This document shows, in pieces, positions 1 through 6,718 of a stretch of 64,000 nucleotides of DNA. The number at the start of each line of letters is the position of its first letter. Position 1 is the stretch's first letter. Source of the stretch: Barnesiella sp. WM24 (GTDB lineage: Bacteria; Bacteroidota; Bacteroidia; Bacteroidales; Muribaculaceae); the NCBI RefSeq assembly GCF_004570975.1, contig NZ_SPPC01000004.1, forward strand, positions 62,001 through 126,000. The letters are read 5' to 3'. A model generated the notes under the pieces. It had not been told where the DNA came from. It searched no databases and was given only the letters and a program-made list of their open reading frames with translations. The translations under genes were made by a program, and so were the position numbers.

Positions 1-72
1 ATCCGGGGGTATGTCCGCGGCAGCCTCCACCACCTTTACGAGGCGGCAATCATCAAATCCGGAAAACGATGA
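1..72 (+). CDS. C-terminal end of a phage protein (partial)
   Basis: An open frame enters from the window edge and ends at TGA 70-72 after 23 residues ending KSGKR. The stop overlaps the ATG of the next gene in an ATGA junction, so the two are probably translationally coupled. Too little is visible to assign a family. Confidence 0.55.
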   Translation: MRGYVRGSLHHLYEAAIIKSGKR

Positions 73-383
73 CCGCCCCTGACAAGATACTGACTGCCGT
101 GACCTGTGCCTTCGGTGTCGCCACTGCCGAGATTTCCGGGAAGAGTCGCCTCCGCCACATCACGGAGGCGCGGCAGGCGGCAATGCTGCTCATGCGCGAT
201 TTTGCCGGCATGACCCTGATGGAGATTGCCGCAGCGATGAACCGCACCCACCCTACGGTAATACACGGCATCGCCAATGCCCGGTTTCTTATCGGCATTG
301 ACATTCCGTTCACTGTTTGTTTCCATAAAGCGAGATGCTTGCTTGTATCCACTAATAAACTGCTTCATGAAAAAGAGATTTAG
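69..383 (+). CDS. DnaA domain IV-like small DNA-binding protein
   Basis: The 104-residue protein resembles the C-terminal DNA-binding domain of the replication initiator DnaA. Residues about 25-75 contain helices equivalent to the DnaA segment in which a basic loop follows 'EARQ' and an 'HPTVIHG' helix reads the DnaA box (here NRTHPTVIHGIANAR). The AAA+ ATPase part is absent, so it cannot be a full initiator. Such stand-alone domains occur in Bacteroidales phages, where they could recruit or block host initiation; that role is inference. It starts in an ATGA overlap with the preceding gene and overlaps the next small ORF. The last 25 residues have no recognised match. Confidence 0.72.
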   Translation: MTAPDKILTAVTCAFGVATAEISGKSRLRHITEARQAAMLLMRDFAGMTLMEIAAAMNRTHPTVIHGIANARFLIGIDIPFTVCFHKARCLLVSTNKLLHEKEI

Positions 384-534
384 ACTCAAGACCGTTGCCG
401 GCGCATCACCGGTCTATATAGTGCAGGTGCGCCTCTTTTGGTTCTGGGTAGATGTCAAGCCATTCTATGACCCATGGGATCCGGACTATGCCGCCCTTTG
501 TGCCACAGAGTTGCTTGACTTGCTCAGAGAGTAG
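367..534 (+). CDS. Small phage protein of unknown function (55 aa)
   Basis: ATG 367 opens a 55-residue ORF that overlaps the end of the DnaA-like gene by 17 bp. It begins with a basic stretch (MKKRFRLK), has an aromatic core (VRLFWFWVDVK) and ends with an acidic helix (ATELLDLLRE). Tandem terminators follow directly, so this is the last gene of the early unit. I cannot name a family. The overlap and terminator placement support a real gene. Confidence 0.5.
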   Translation: MKKRFRLKTVAGASPVYIVQVRLFWFWVDVKPFYDPWDPDYAALCATELLDLLRE

Positions 535-557
535 ATATTGTTGTTTCATTTTGACCG

Positions 558-620
558 GGCGTGGTAGACCTTTCAGTCTGCCGCGCCTGCTTTTTTTGCC
601 CGGAAACAGGGCATTTTTTT
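558..620 (+). terminator. Tandem intrinsic terminators ending the early unit
   Basis: The first hairpin has a 12-bp stem (558-569 with 576-587, two G-U pairs) followed by T7 at 591-597. The second is GCCC/GGGC (598-601 with 609-612) followed by a T-run to 620. They sit about 20 bp after the small ORF. Confidence 0.8.
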
Positions 621-667
621 TGTTTTTCCGAAATTGCGGTGTTTTTAGAATGGGACATATTTTTAAT

Positions 668-891
668 CTACATTGTCTACATTATCAACATTCTTAATAA
701 TCAATAGGTTAAAGTGTAGTTTTGCTGTATACAAAAATCTACACTTGACTACACTTGCCCGGTTTCGGCAAAAAAATCTACAAAACTACTACAAAATCTA
801 CGCTATTTCTACACTTTTTCAATAAGTGTAGTTTTGTAAGTGTTTGAAAATCAAGCGTATTTTAAAAGTGTAGTCAGTGTAGACCATGTAG
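668..891. repeat. Array of CTACA/TGTAG motifs (candidate origin iterons or operator cluster)
   Basis: Seven CTACA copies (starting 668, 677, 739, 749, 778, 789, 809) and five TGTAG copies (715, 827, 869, 878, 887), plus a CTACG at 798, lie in about 225 bp of AT-rich noncoding sequence. Many share the extension AAGTGTAG/CTACACTT. Neighbouring sites in a cluster are 9-11 bp apart, about one helical turn, as expected for a protein binding one DNA face. The array lies between the tandem terminators and the gene at 978. It could be a phage replication origin bound by an initiator, a regulator operator cluster, or recombinase arm sites. The sequence alone does not decide. Confidence 0.7.
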
Positions 892-977
892 ACGCCCACA
901 TGTGTGTCAACTTTTCGGAACAGAAAATATTTTTTTTACTGTCCGAAATGGCTAATTTTGTGTATAATCAATTATAT

Positions 978-1442
978 ATGAGTGACTTTGTTATATACGT
1001 GCCTCTTGAAAAGCACATCCGCCAATGGCTGACAGCCACTCTCGGCGACCCCGTCATGTTCCCGGCTTACTCCAATGAGAACGCCGTGATACGCTCTTTC
1101 ACCATAAAGACACCCCCGGGAGTCACCCCTGTCGACAACCGCTCCGGTATGGTAGCCATCAGGCTCCCTGACTCCAGCTCGAAGCCGCCGGAGACCTACA
1201 ATCATCTCGGTAAAAAGGGACAGATAGCCTTGCGCGAGGCTATCAAAGACCTTTTCATGCGCGCTCTCTGGAGCGACATCACGCCGCTCTGCGAGTCAAA
1301 GGTCGGGGTCAACAAGCTCATCGCTGCATGGTGTGAGTCCAAGGGCATTGACATTGATTCGGTCGAGACCGTGAGACAATGTTTCTATCGCCTCCGTAAA
1401 CAATATGCCCAAAACGGTATAAACATAAAAAAGTTCAAATAA
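978..1442 (+). CDS. Phage protein of unknown function downstream of the CTACA array
   Basis: The frame is open from 840, but ATG 978 is the better start: it gives a 154-residue protein and leaves the CTACA array noncoding. A hairpin (914-923 with 939-947) and a TAATTTTG -7-like box (953-960) lie just upstream. The N-terminal half is beta-rich with a conserved-looking NRSGMVAIRLPDS segment. The C-terminal half is helical and ends in a basic tail (YRLRKQYAQNGINIKKFK). The C-terminal part (VNKLIAAWCESKGI...VRQCFYRLRKQY) resembles a small DNA-binding helical domain. It is a candidate reader of the adjacent repeats, by position only. Confidence 0.6.
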   Translation: MSDFVIYVPLEKHIRQWLTATLGDPVMFPAYSNENAVIRSFTIKTPPGVTPVDNRSGMVAIRLPDSSSKPPETYNHLGKKGQIALREAIKDLFMRALWSDITPLCESKVGVNKLIAAWCESKGIDIDSVETVRQCFYRLRKQYAQNGINIKKFK

Positions 1443-1514
1443 AAACAACCACAACCCCCTGTCTGATAACGGAATGACAACCAAGACGACACAGACAGAC
1501 ACAACCGCAAACAA

Positions 1515-1958
1515 ATGAAACAGATTTTGCATAACATCATCCGTCTTGAGGCTGTCAGCCCTGATTCGCTGTCATCGGTGGTAATCGTGCCGTCGCGCGC
1601 TGCATTTGTGACTTCTGATGCAATACAAGGGACAGAACTCGACCTGGCGCGTCCGGCTTCTATCAGCCACACCACAAAGACAGTCGACCGTACAAAGGTA
1701 CACTCCGTGAAGCTGTCAGCCTCTCTTACCGAGCATGTCGATGTGGACGGTCACCCGTCATGTTATATCGCCACTTCCGCCGACGGCTCGCAGTGGCTTA
1801 TCGGCAACGCCTCCATGCCTTACCCGGTAAGCGACATCGAGGATGTCATGCCGTCACGCTACTCCGAGGCATCTGTGTGCAACCTCACTGTGGAGTGGAC
1901 AGGCACCGTAGGGTTACTGCCTCTTGTATTCAATGGAGAAATCAAGCATATTATTTAG
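1515..1958 (+). CDS. Phage protein of unknown function (147 aa)
   Basis: ATG 1515 opens a soluble, mostly beta-predicted 147-residue protein without signal peptide or membrane segments. It contains the segment SLTEHVDVDGHPSCYIATSAD and ends near a predicted new promoter. Similar 'LSASLTEH' proteins are found among Bacteroidales phage connector or tail genes, but I cannot make a firm match. It is 72 bp downstream of the previous gene on the same strand and is probably co-transcribed with it. Confidence 0.55.
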   Translation: MKQILHNIIRLEAVSPDSLSSVVIVPSRAAFVTSDAIQGTELDLARPASISHTTKTVDRTKVHSVKLSASLTEHVDVDGHPSCYIATSADGSQWLIGNASMPYPVSDIEDVMPSRYSEASVCNLTVEWTGTVGLLPLVFNGEIKHII

Positions 1959-2010
1959 AAATCTATAGTATATATTTGGACTTATCCGATTTTTCACTAT
2001 ATTTGCACTG

Positions 2011-2107
2011 GTATTGAGCAAAACGCACTACGTAATTTCATCCGTGCATTTTGTAAAATGGTCTATTTTAGTTTAAAGGTGGTGCGCGTGCCGGCGCATC
2101 ACTTTTT
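2011..2107 (+). ncRNA. Candidate ~97-nt small RNA with its own promoter and terminator
   Basis: A Bacteroidetes-type promoter is present (TTTG 1975-1978, 19-bp spacer, TATATTTG 1998-2005). About 75 bp beyond its predicted start is a strong terminator hairpin (2079-2087 with 2094-2102, one G-U) followed by T5 at 2103-2107. The body contains a short hairpin (CATTTT GT AAAATG) and no convincing ORF. A second hairpin with a 9-bp stem (CTGCTTGCC/GGCAGGCAG) lies at 2161-2182. The unit sits directly upstream of hicA and could encode a regulatory RNA. It could also be a 5' leader that attenuates HicAB expression. Confidence 0.45.
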
Positions 2108-2217
2108 ATAAAATCAGGATATTAGGATTATACATATGGCTTTATTGCAAATTATGGAGGCTGCTTGCCGTGAGGCAGGCAGCTCTTGTGTTTTTGTGCA
2201 ATTTTTCTCCTGATAAA

Positions 2218-2249
2218 TTTGCATATATGGAGCAAAAATGCTACCTTTG
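2218..2249 (+). promoter_or_regulatory. Promoter of HicAB module 1
   Basis: TTTG at 2218-2221 and TACCTTTG at 2242-2249 are separated by 20 bp, matching the Bacteroidetes -33/-7 promoter. The hicA start is 36 bp downstream. Confidence 0.7.
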
Positions 2250-2285
2250 TACTGTTGTTAACAACAAGAGAACATTTATTTTTTT

Positions 2286-2477
2286 ATGAAGTATTCTGAA
2301 TTGGAGGCTGAATTGACAGCCGCAGGATGCAAGGTCGTCAGGAAGGGTGGAAATCACCTTATATGGCTTTCGCCGATAACGGGTAAAAAATTTCCACTTG
2401 GACATCACGGTGCTAAAGAAGTGCCGCCCTCGACCGTCAGAAGTGTCCGCCGACTTGCCGGGATTAAGAAGTCCTGA
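2286..2477 (+). CDS. hicA: HicA toxin, mRNA interferase (module 1)
   Basis: The 63-residue protein has the HicA double-stranded-RNA-binding-like fold, with the catalytic-loop motif GGNHLIW (His24), the following SPITG turn and the C-terminal helix VRSVRRLAGI. HicA toxins cleave mRNA and are neutralised by HicB. The length is normal for the family (about 60-80 aa). It is followed after 130 bp by its antitoxin gene. Two hairpins separate the genes: CGGGGGATTATCCCCCG near 2500, and GGAGG/CCTCC around 2565-2582 followed by T4. These may lower antitoxin read-through. Confidence 0.92.
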   Translation: MKYSELEAELTAAGCKVVRKGGNHLIWLSPITGKKFPLGHHGAKEVPPSTVRSVRRLAGIKKS

Positions 2478-2607
2478 CAGTCGCAACCAAGGAGATGAGC
2501 CGGGGGATTATCCCCCGCTCATTACTTCATAACTAAACCATGTGTCGATTGTTGTTAAGAATAAAGGAGGATTGCAAGCCTCCTTTTAACAAGACATTAA
2601 TAATTTC

Positions 2608-3009
2608 ATGACGATGAAAGCAAACATAATTTTCGAGATGGCTAAAGATGGCGGGTGCTCGTGTTTCATGCAGGAGGATGTTCCTGATTTCGGATTGACC
2701 GGATACGGGACAACCCCGCAGGAGGCGAAAGTCGACATGCTTCAGGCCTATGAGGAGATTAAAAGTATGCTCAGAGAAGAAGGTAAAACGCCGGTTGAGC
2801 TGGAGTTTGTTTATCATTACGACATGAAATCATTCTTCGAGTACTTTGATTTCCTTAATGTGTCCAAGGTTGCGCAACGCGCCGGAATCAATCCATCGCT
2901 TATGCGTAAATACACATCCGGAGTCGCCAATGCCGGCGAGGGTCAGTATCTGAAGCTTCAGAAGGCAATTCATTCAATGGCGCAGGAACTTGCTGCTGCA
3001 AACTTTTAA
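2608..3009 (+). CDS. hicB: HicB antitoxin with C-terminal HTH (module 1)
   Basis: The 133-residue protein begins with the HicB partial RNase-H-like fold (beta strands with FMQEDVPDFGLTGYG, then the helix TPQEAKVDMLQAYEEIKSML). It ends with an Xre-like helix-turn-helix at residues about 83-130 (VSKVAQRAGINPSLMRKYTSG). HicB binds HicA and represses the operon through the HTH. ATG 2608 or ATG 2614 could be the start; the second gives the more usual MKAN N-terminus. It is the gene directly before leader module 1. Confidence 0.9.
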   Translation: MTMKANIIFEMAKDGGCSCFMQEDVPDFGLTGYGTTPQEAKVDMLQAYEEIKSMLREEGKTPVELEFVYHYDMKSFFEYFDFLNVSKVAQRAGINPSLMRKYTSGVANAGEGQYLKLQKAIHSMAQELAAANF

Positions 3010-3094
3010 GCAAACCCGGCCCGTGAGGGTCTACTTCATAAAATAAATGTTCTGCCGTGTCCCTTGAGGCACGGCTTTTTTTTGCACCGATATA

Positions 3095-3125
3095 TTGCAC
3101 AATCAAAATCTTTGACGTAGCTTTG
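3095..3125 (+). promoter_or_regulatory. Promoter of leader module 1
   Basis: TTG at 3095-3097 and TAGCTTTG at 3118-3125 are separated by exactly 20 bp. The block from TTGCACAATC to the -7 box is nearly identical in the three modules. The predicted transcription start falls at about 3130, the first base of leader element A. Confidence 0.8.
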
Positions 3126-3128
3126 CAG

Positions 3129-3342
3129 TGCGAAAATCATATAAGCGCATGTCGCTTCCGTCGGGCATCGGTCAATTGTCCGGACATAAGTCAGGGCATT
3201 TTTTATGCCCTTTCCATACACAGCCATAGCGGCTGTCATATCCTTTACAATTATTTGTCCTTCGGGGCGATGCTTGTATGGTTTTCGCGAACGGGATATG
3301 ACAGCCGTTTTTCTGTCTGATAACGCGAAAATCATACAAGCA
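3129..3342 (+). promoter_or_regulatory. Leader RNA of module 1 with A/B/C mutually exclusive pairing elements
   Basis: A is TGCGAAAATCATATAAGC (3129-3146), B is GCTTGTATGGTTTTCGCG (3272-3289), C is CGCGAAAATCATACAAGC (3324-3341), and the ATG is at 3343. B pairs with C over 18 positions (one G-U) and with A over 18 positions (three G-U). Between them lie a GGGCAT/ATGCCC hairpin (3194-3210), a perfect 14-bp inverted repeat (3230-3243 with 3294-3307) and a UUCG-capped 6-bp stem (3255-3270) just before B. If C pairs with B, the region before the start codon is closed; if A holds B, it is open. This reads as a translational switch. The signal is unknown. Confidence 0.75.
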
Positions 3343-3573
3343 ATGAAACAGACGATTTCATTAAAGGCACCGGGCAGAGCCTTAAATCTCCCGAAAGTGA
3401 CAGTCAGTGGCGCCACCCTGCGCCGGGTATCAACATTCGCAGCCACAGCCGGAACCGCCGGGGCATGGATATGCGCCATCGCCGACCGGCCCGTCGCCAC
3501 ATGTCTCTGCGCACTGCTCGTGACTGTGTGTGCAGCCGTCAATCACTCAAGCAAGGAAGGAGGCGAGATATGA
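3343..3573 (+). CDS. Module ORF1, small two-helix hydrophobic protein (copy 1)
   Basis: ATG 3343 lies one base after leader element C. The 76-residue protein has a basic N-terminus (MKQTISLKAPGRALNLPK) and two hydrophobic stretches (about residues 30-48 and 51-66). Helical-hairpin membrane insertion is plausible. It ends KEGGEI, where an AGGAGG-like stretch inside the codons may serve the next ORF. The stop overlaps the next ATG (ATGA). Nucleotide identity to the copies at 11675 and 25184 is very high, suggesting recent duplication or gene conversion. I recognise no family. It may be a leader-controlled coupling peptide rather than an effector. Confidence 0.65.
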   Translation: MKQTISLKAPGRALNLPKVTVSGATLRRVSTFAATAGTAGAWICAIADRPVATCLCALLVTVCAAVNHSSKEGGEI

Positions 3574-3869
3574 AACTCACAGCGACTACATATCTTGAGC
3601 GCATAAACGAGATAGAGGACATGGTCAACGAAGGCAAGCTGCCGGCTCAAATGGGAATCCTTGCCGCCTCTCTCACAAACCACCGGCCCGACCCTAATCC
3701 GGAACCCGACAGCGAGAAGCTTTCGTCAGCCGACATTCGCGACCGTCTCGCACTGGTGTGCGACCTCACTCTCAATGAAATCGCGGAGGTCATGACCGCC
3801 CTCGGCTACAGGGTATATGTCGACCCCATCTCCGGAGCTGAGTGGGCTGTCAGGGAAAATGCCGGATAA
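3570..3869 (+). CDS. Module ORF2, conserved 99-aa protein of unknown function (copy 1)
   Basis: ATG 3570 overlaps the ORF1 stop, giving 99 residues beginning MKLTATTYLERI. The protein is helical, with an acidic/proline linker (RPDPNPEPDSEKLSS) between an N-terminal helix pair and a C-terminal helix-turn-helix-like segment (LTLNEIAEVMTALGYRVYVDP). The copy at 11902 is almost identical, and the one at 25866 is a diverged paralogue that keeps the linker and the C-terminal segment. The C-terminal part hints at DNA or RNA binding, but that is inference. A strong terminator follows. Confidence 0.75.
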   Translation: MKLTATTYLERINEIEDMVNEGKLPAQMGILAASLTNHRPDPNPEPDSEKLSSADIRDRLALVCDLTLNEIAEVMTALGYRVYVDPISGAEWAVRENAG

Positions 3870-3880
3870 CTCTTTTCCAG

Positions 3881-3948
3881 GGACACATTTTTTTACATTT
3901 TTTTATATCACAGGACAGCCGCGCGCGATGCGTGGCTGTCTTTTTTTT
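3881..3948 (+). terminator. Intrinsic terminator of module 1
   Basis: An 11-bp stem (3914-3924 with 3930-3940, one G-U), a GCGAT loop and T8 follow an AT-rich GGACACAT-T7-ACATT block. The stem sequence GACAGCC/GGCTGTC also occurs in the 14-bp inverted repeat of the leader. Confidence 0.9.
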
Positions 3949-3993
3949 GCCGTTTCATGCGCGATAATTTAGCGGTAATCTTAACGAAACGCA

Positions 3994-5037
3994 ATGGATT
4001 ACCAGCTTATTATCGACTATATGATTGGGCGTTGGGGCTACTCTAAGCAGTTTGTCCGCAACAATCTCGCGCCATTCAAAGGCAAGCACGTCGATGTCTT
4101 GATCTCTTCACCGGGAGGTGACCTCGACCATGCCCTCGACATCCGCCAGCAGTTCGCCGACCATGGCGACGTGACTGTACACATCACCGGCTTCACCGCA
4201 TCTGCAGCTACAGTGATAGCGATGGGCGCGAAGCGTGTGTGCATGTCAAGATATGCGATGTTCAAGGTACACAAGTGTTCCAATTTCATTGACGTCTGGG
4301 GCAACTACAACGCCGATGAGATGCAGAAGCTTATCGAGGACCTCACCGAAAACAAGAAGGAAAATGACAAAATCGATGTCGTGCTCGCCAATCTCTATGC
4401 CACCCGCTGCAAAAAGAAGGTGTCTGACATCCTCGACATCCTTAAAGCCGACCGATGGCTCACAGCCCAAGAGGCGCTTGACCTCGGCTTTATCGATGAA
4501 ATCAGGGAAGCCGACGCCAATGAGGTGACCTGGACCTCCTGCAGCGCCGACACCGCGCGAAAGCTTAACGCGCTCGGTCTCGGCGTCGAGGGGATCCCTT
4601 CAGCCGCAGTCACCGATGAAGAGAAGGCGTCACTGTGGGAGAAACTGAAGAAGTCGCTTTTCCATAGCGAGGGCAGCAAGGAAAACACAGCCGATAATCA
4701 GCAGGGACAATCCGAAACCCTAACCAACACTACCACTGAGATGAAGACAATCAAGCTCACAGCCGCAATGGCTGCCGTTCTTGCCGTGGAATCCATCGAG
4801 GCTGACGACAAGGGGACTGTCACCCTTTCCGAGGCTCAGGTCAATGACATCGCCTCAAAGCTTGAGGCCTTGACCGCCGATGTCACCGCAAAGGAAAATT
4901 CCATCAAGGAACTTCAAGAAAAAGTGGCTTCCCTGGAGAAGCTTCCCGCTGACAGCACCGATGACGTAAAGGATGACGGCTCGGAAGAAAAGCTTAACGC
5001 ATCCGACATGTACAATTCCATAAAAGACATTCTCTGA
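3994..5037 (+). CDS. ClpP-like prohead protease fused to a scaffold domain
   Basis: Residues 1-170 are a ClpP/S49-type serine protease: ISSPGG at 37-42, nucleophile Ser70 in TGFTASAATVIAMG, His93 in FKVHKC, and LDLGFIDEI near the end of the domain. Residues about 250-347 are acidic and coiled-coil-like (AKENSIKELQEKVASLEK), as expected for capsid scaffold. The protease matures the prohead and degrades the scaffold. The major capsid gene starts three bases after the stop. An in-frame ATG at 4741 (MKTIKLTAAM) at the domain border could give a separate scaffold protein, as in lambda C/Nu3; that is inference. This is the first gene after module 1. Confidence 0.9.
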   Translation: MDYQLIIDYMIGRWGYSKQFVRNNLAPFKGKHVDVLISSPGGDLDHALDIRQQFADHGDVTVHITGFTASAATVIAMGAKRVCMSRYAMFKVHKCSNFIDVWGNYNADEMQKLIEDLTENKKENDKIDVVLANLYATRCKKKVSDILDILKADRWLTAQEALDLGFIDEIREADANEVTWTSCSADTARKLNALGLGVEGIPSAAVTDEEKASLWEKLKKSLFHSEGSKENTADNQQGQSETLTNTTTEMKTIKLTAAMAAVLAVESIEADDKGTVTLSEAQVNDIASKLEALTADVTAKENSIKELQEKVASLEKLPADSTDDVKDDGSEEKLNASDMYNSIKDIL

Positions 5038-5039
5038 TT

Positions 5040-6008
5040 ATGCCGCCTATCAACTGTACCGACCAGGATTTTCTCACCAGTGCGAGAAAATACCGCAAGG
5101 AGCTGCTCCGCCTGCCGGTTCTACGACTCCTTGATGTCCTTAAAAACAACTTTACGCTCCGTGCCGGTATCCGATTCGAGGAGAAGCTTTACTCGGTTGA
5201 CGCCGACATGCAGTTCGGTCCCTACGACCCGAAACGCACCGAGGAACTCGGCGTTGACATCGCGGCCCGCACATTGAAGACTTTCTTCGGATCCGTGCGC
5301 CGCGAGTTCGACCCCAACCAGTTCTATAAGACCGTGCTCGGGTCCTCGATCACCAAGGGAGAGGCCCTGAAAAACGTGGAGGTGGCGCGACTTGTGCTGT
5401 CTATCCTCTCCGGCAAGCTCGGCGACCACATCGCGCGCGAGATGTTCACTGCGGTGCGCAAGGATGACGGCACAACCACCCATGACCTGTTCAACGGCTT
5501 TGACACCATCACCGCCACAGAGATAACCGATGGTAACCTCGCTGTGGAAAAGGGCAACCTTTTTGAGTTTACCGACGCCATCGACTCGACCAATGCGGTG
5601 GACCTTGTCAAGGCTTTCCTCCGCTCCGGCGACGACTTCCTGATGTCGCAGGAGGGTCTCAAGCTTTACATGCCGTATAAGGTATGGTATGACTACATGG
5701 ACGACTACAAGATCACCACCGGAGCCATCTCCTACAACCAGTCTTACCGCCAGATCCATCCCGAGGGCTTTGAGAATGTCACTTTCGTGCCGATGTTCCA
5801 GAAGAAGGGCAGCGAGTTCCTTCAGCTCACCGACAAAAACAACATGCTTATCGGTGTCAACCAGACCGGCGAGGAGGAAAGCATCGTGGTCGAAAAGCAT
5901 GACGTGGTGCTGCTCACTTTCTTCGCCACCATTTTCTTTGGCTGCGACTACGAGTCGATCGACCCCACTCGCCTGCTCGTAGGAAAGCTCAAACAAGTTG
6001 AACCCTAA
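5040..6008 (+). CDS. Major capsid protein (probable HK97 fold)
   Basis: The 322-residue protein follows the protease/scaffold gene directly, where tailed phages place the major capsid gene. It has a helical N-terminus, a long central region with the spine-helix-like VEVARLVLSILSGKLGDHIAREMF, and a beta-rich C-terminus ending VLLTFFATIFFGCDYESIDPTRL. It has no signal peptide. The assignment rests on position, length and sequence pattern; the HK97 fold itself cannot be shown here. Strong, uninterrupted codon use suggests an intact late gene. Confidence 0.85.
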   Translation: MPPINCTDQDFLTSARKYRKELLRLPVLRLLDVLKNNFTLRAGIRFEEKLYSVDADMQFGPYDPKRTEELGVDIAARTLKTFFGSVRREFDPNQFYKTVLGSSITKGEALKNVEVARLVLSILSGKLGDHIAREMFTAVRKDDGTTTHDLFNGFDTITATEITDGNLAVEKGNLFEFTDAIDSTNAVDLVKAFLRSGDDFLMSQEGLKLYMPYKVWYDYMDDYKITTGAISYNQSYRQIHPEGFENVTFVPMFQKKGSEFLQLTDKNNMLIGVNQTGEEESIVVEKHDVVLLTFFATIFFGCDYESIDPTRLLVGKLKQVEP

Positions 6009-6022
6009 AACACGGACCCGCA

Positions 6023-6634
6023 ATGAAAAAGACTGACTGCTCCGCAAAGAGCCTGTATGAGTCGCTTCGATTCTGCCCCGGCGAGAACACCCTGCCAGGT
6101 CTTCGTCCCGAGGCTTACGCGATACCGAAGTCTCAGATACTGAAGTTCCCGAAGCGCAAGACCCCCGCCGATGCCGGTGCAAGCCTCGGCTCGCTCGTGA
6201 CCTATGACGGTGATTTCACCCTCGCGGCCGACGCCAAGTTCTTTGCCGTCGACATTGTGACCACTGCCTCCAATCTGAAGGCGGAGTCACAGGGCGAATA
6301 TCCCTCAAGCTCATTCCTCGTCTCCGTCACCCTCAAGTATGCGGGTGTCGATGAAGAGGCGACCGGATTCTGCATGATGGCTAACACTGACGACCTCGTG
6401 TATGTCGTGCGTCAGAAAAACGGCAAGTACCGCGTCATCGGCAACGATTTCGAGCGCACCACCACCAAGCCCTCCCAGGACTCCGGCATGGCTGTGACCG
6501 ACGCCTCCGGAACCAACCTCGAGGTGTCGGTGACCGACAAGTCGCCCGCCCCGTTCTACACCGGAAAGCTCGTGACCGAAGACGGTGTCATCGACTGCTC
6601 GACAGGGCTTATCGAGGAAGCCGCCGGTGCCTGA
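6023..6634 (+). CDS. Phage structural protein after capsid, possibly tail tube or decoration
   Basis: The 203-residue protein starts 14 bp after the capsid gene. Its core is predicted beta-rich (LVTYDGDFTLAADAKFFAV, then SSFLVSVTLKYAG), with a Ser/Thr-rich C-terminal stretch. This pattern fits a tail-tube or capsid-decoration protein. The position after capsid fits decoration; the beta sandwich fits either. No diagnostic motif is visible. Alternative explanations include a head-tail connector. Confidence 0.5.
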   Translation: MKKTDCSAKSLYESLRFCPGENTLPGLRPEAYAIPKSQILKFPKRKTPADAGASLGSLVTYDGDFTLAADAKFFAVDIVTTASNLKAESQGEYPSSSFLVSVTLKYAGVDEEATGFCMMANTDDLVYVVRQKNGKYRVIGNDFERTTTKPSQDSGMAVTDASGTNLEVSVTDKSPAPFYTGKLVTEDGVIDCSTGLIEEAAGA

Positions 6635-6718
6635 CCCTTATTTGACTGATAGTATTAATGTGAATCCGCGCGGCTGGCTGCATCTGACCATGTATGCCGC
6701 CGCGCTTTCTTCTTAAAA

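Noticed and set aside
668-891. CRISPR array
   Set aside because: The CTACA units are 5-9 bp, occur in both orientations and at short irregular spacing, and no cas gene is present.
2135-2215. 25-codon ORF upstream of hicA
   Set aside because: It contains a hairpin stem, ends just before the hicA promoter, and has no support beyond length.
1-2285. Left attachment site of the prophage
   Set aside because: No copy of the tRNA-Ser 3' end is found here, and the first base lies inside a phage-like gene run.
3129-3341. Diversity-generating retroelement or retron as explanation of the A/B/C repeats
   Set aside because: No reverse transcriptase gene is present in the window, and differences are G-U compatible transitions rather than adenine-specific changes.
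3272-3341. Invertible promoter or recombinase switch between B and C
   Set aside because: The interval is only about 34 bases, there is no invertase gene nearby, and the three copies have different arms that keep RNA pairing.
3036-3542. 168-aa minus-strand frame across the module 1 leader and ORF1
   Set aside because: It crosses the promoter and leader helices. The equivalent frames opposite modules 2 and 3 differ, so conservation is explained by the plus-strand genes.
5121-6182. 353-aa open frame on the minus strand
   Set aside because: It lies antisense to the major capsid gene, which has better protein texture, position and coupling. Long antisense frames are common in GC-rich coding DNA.
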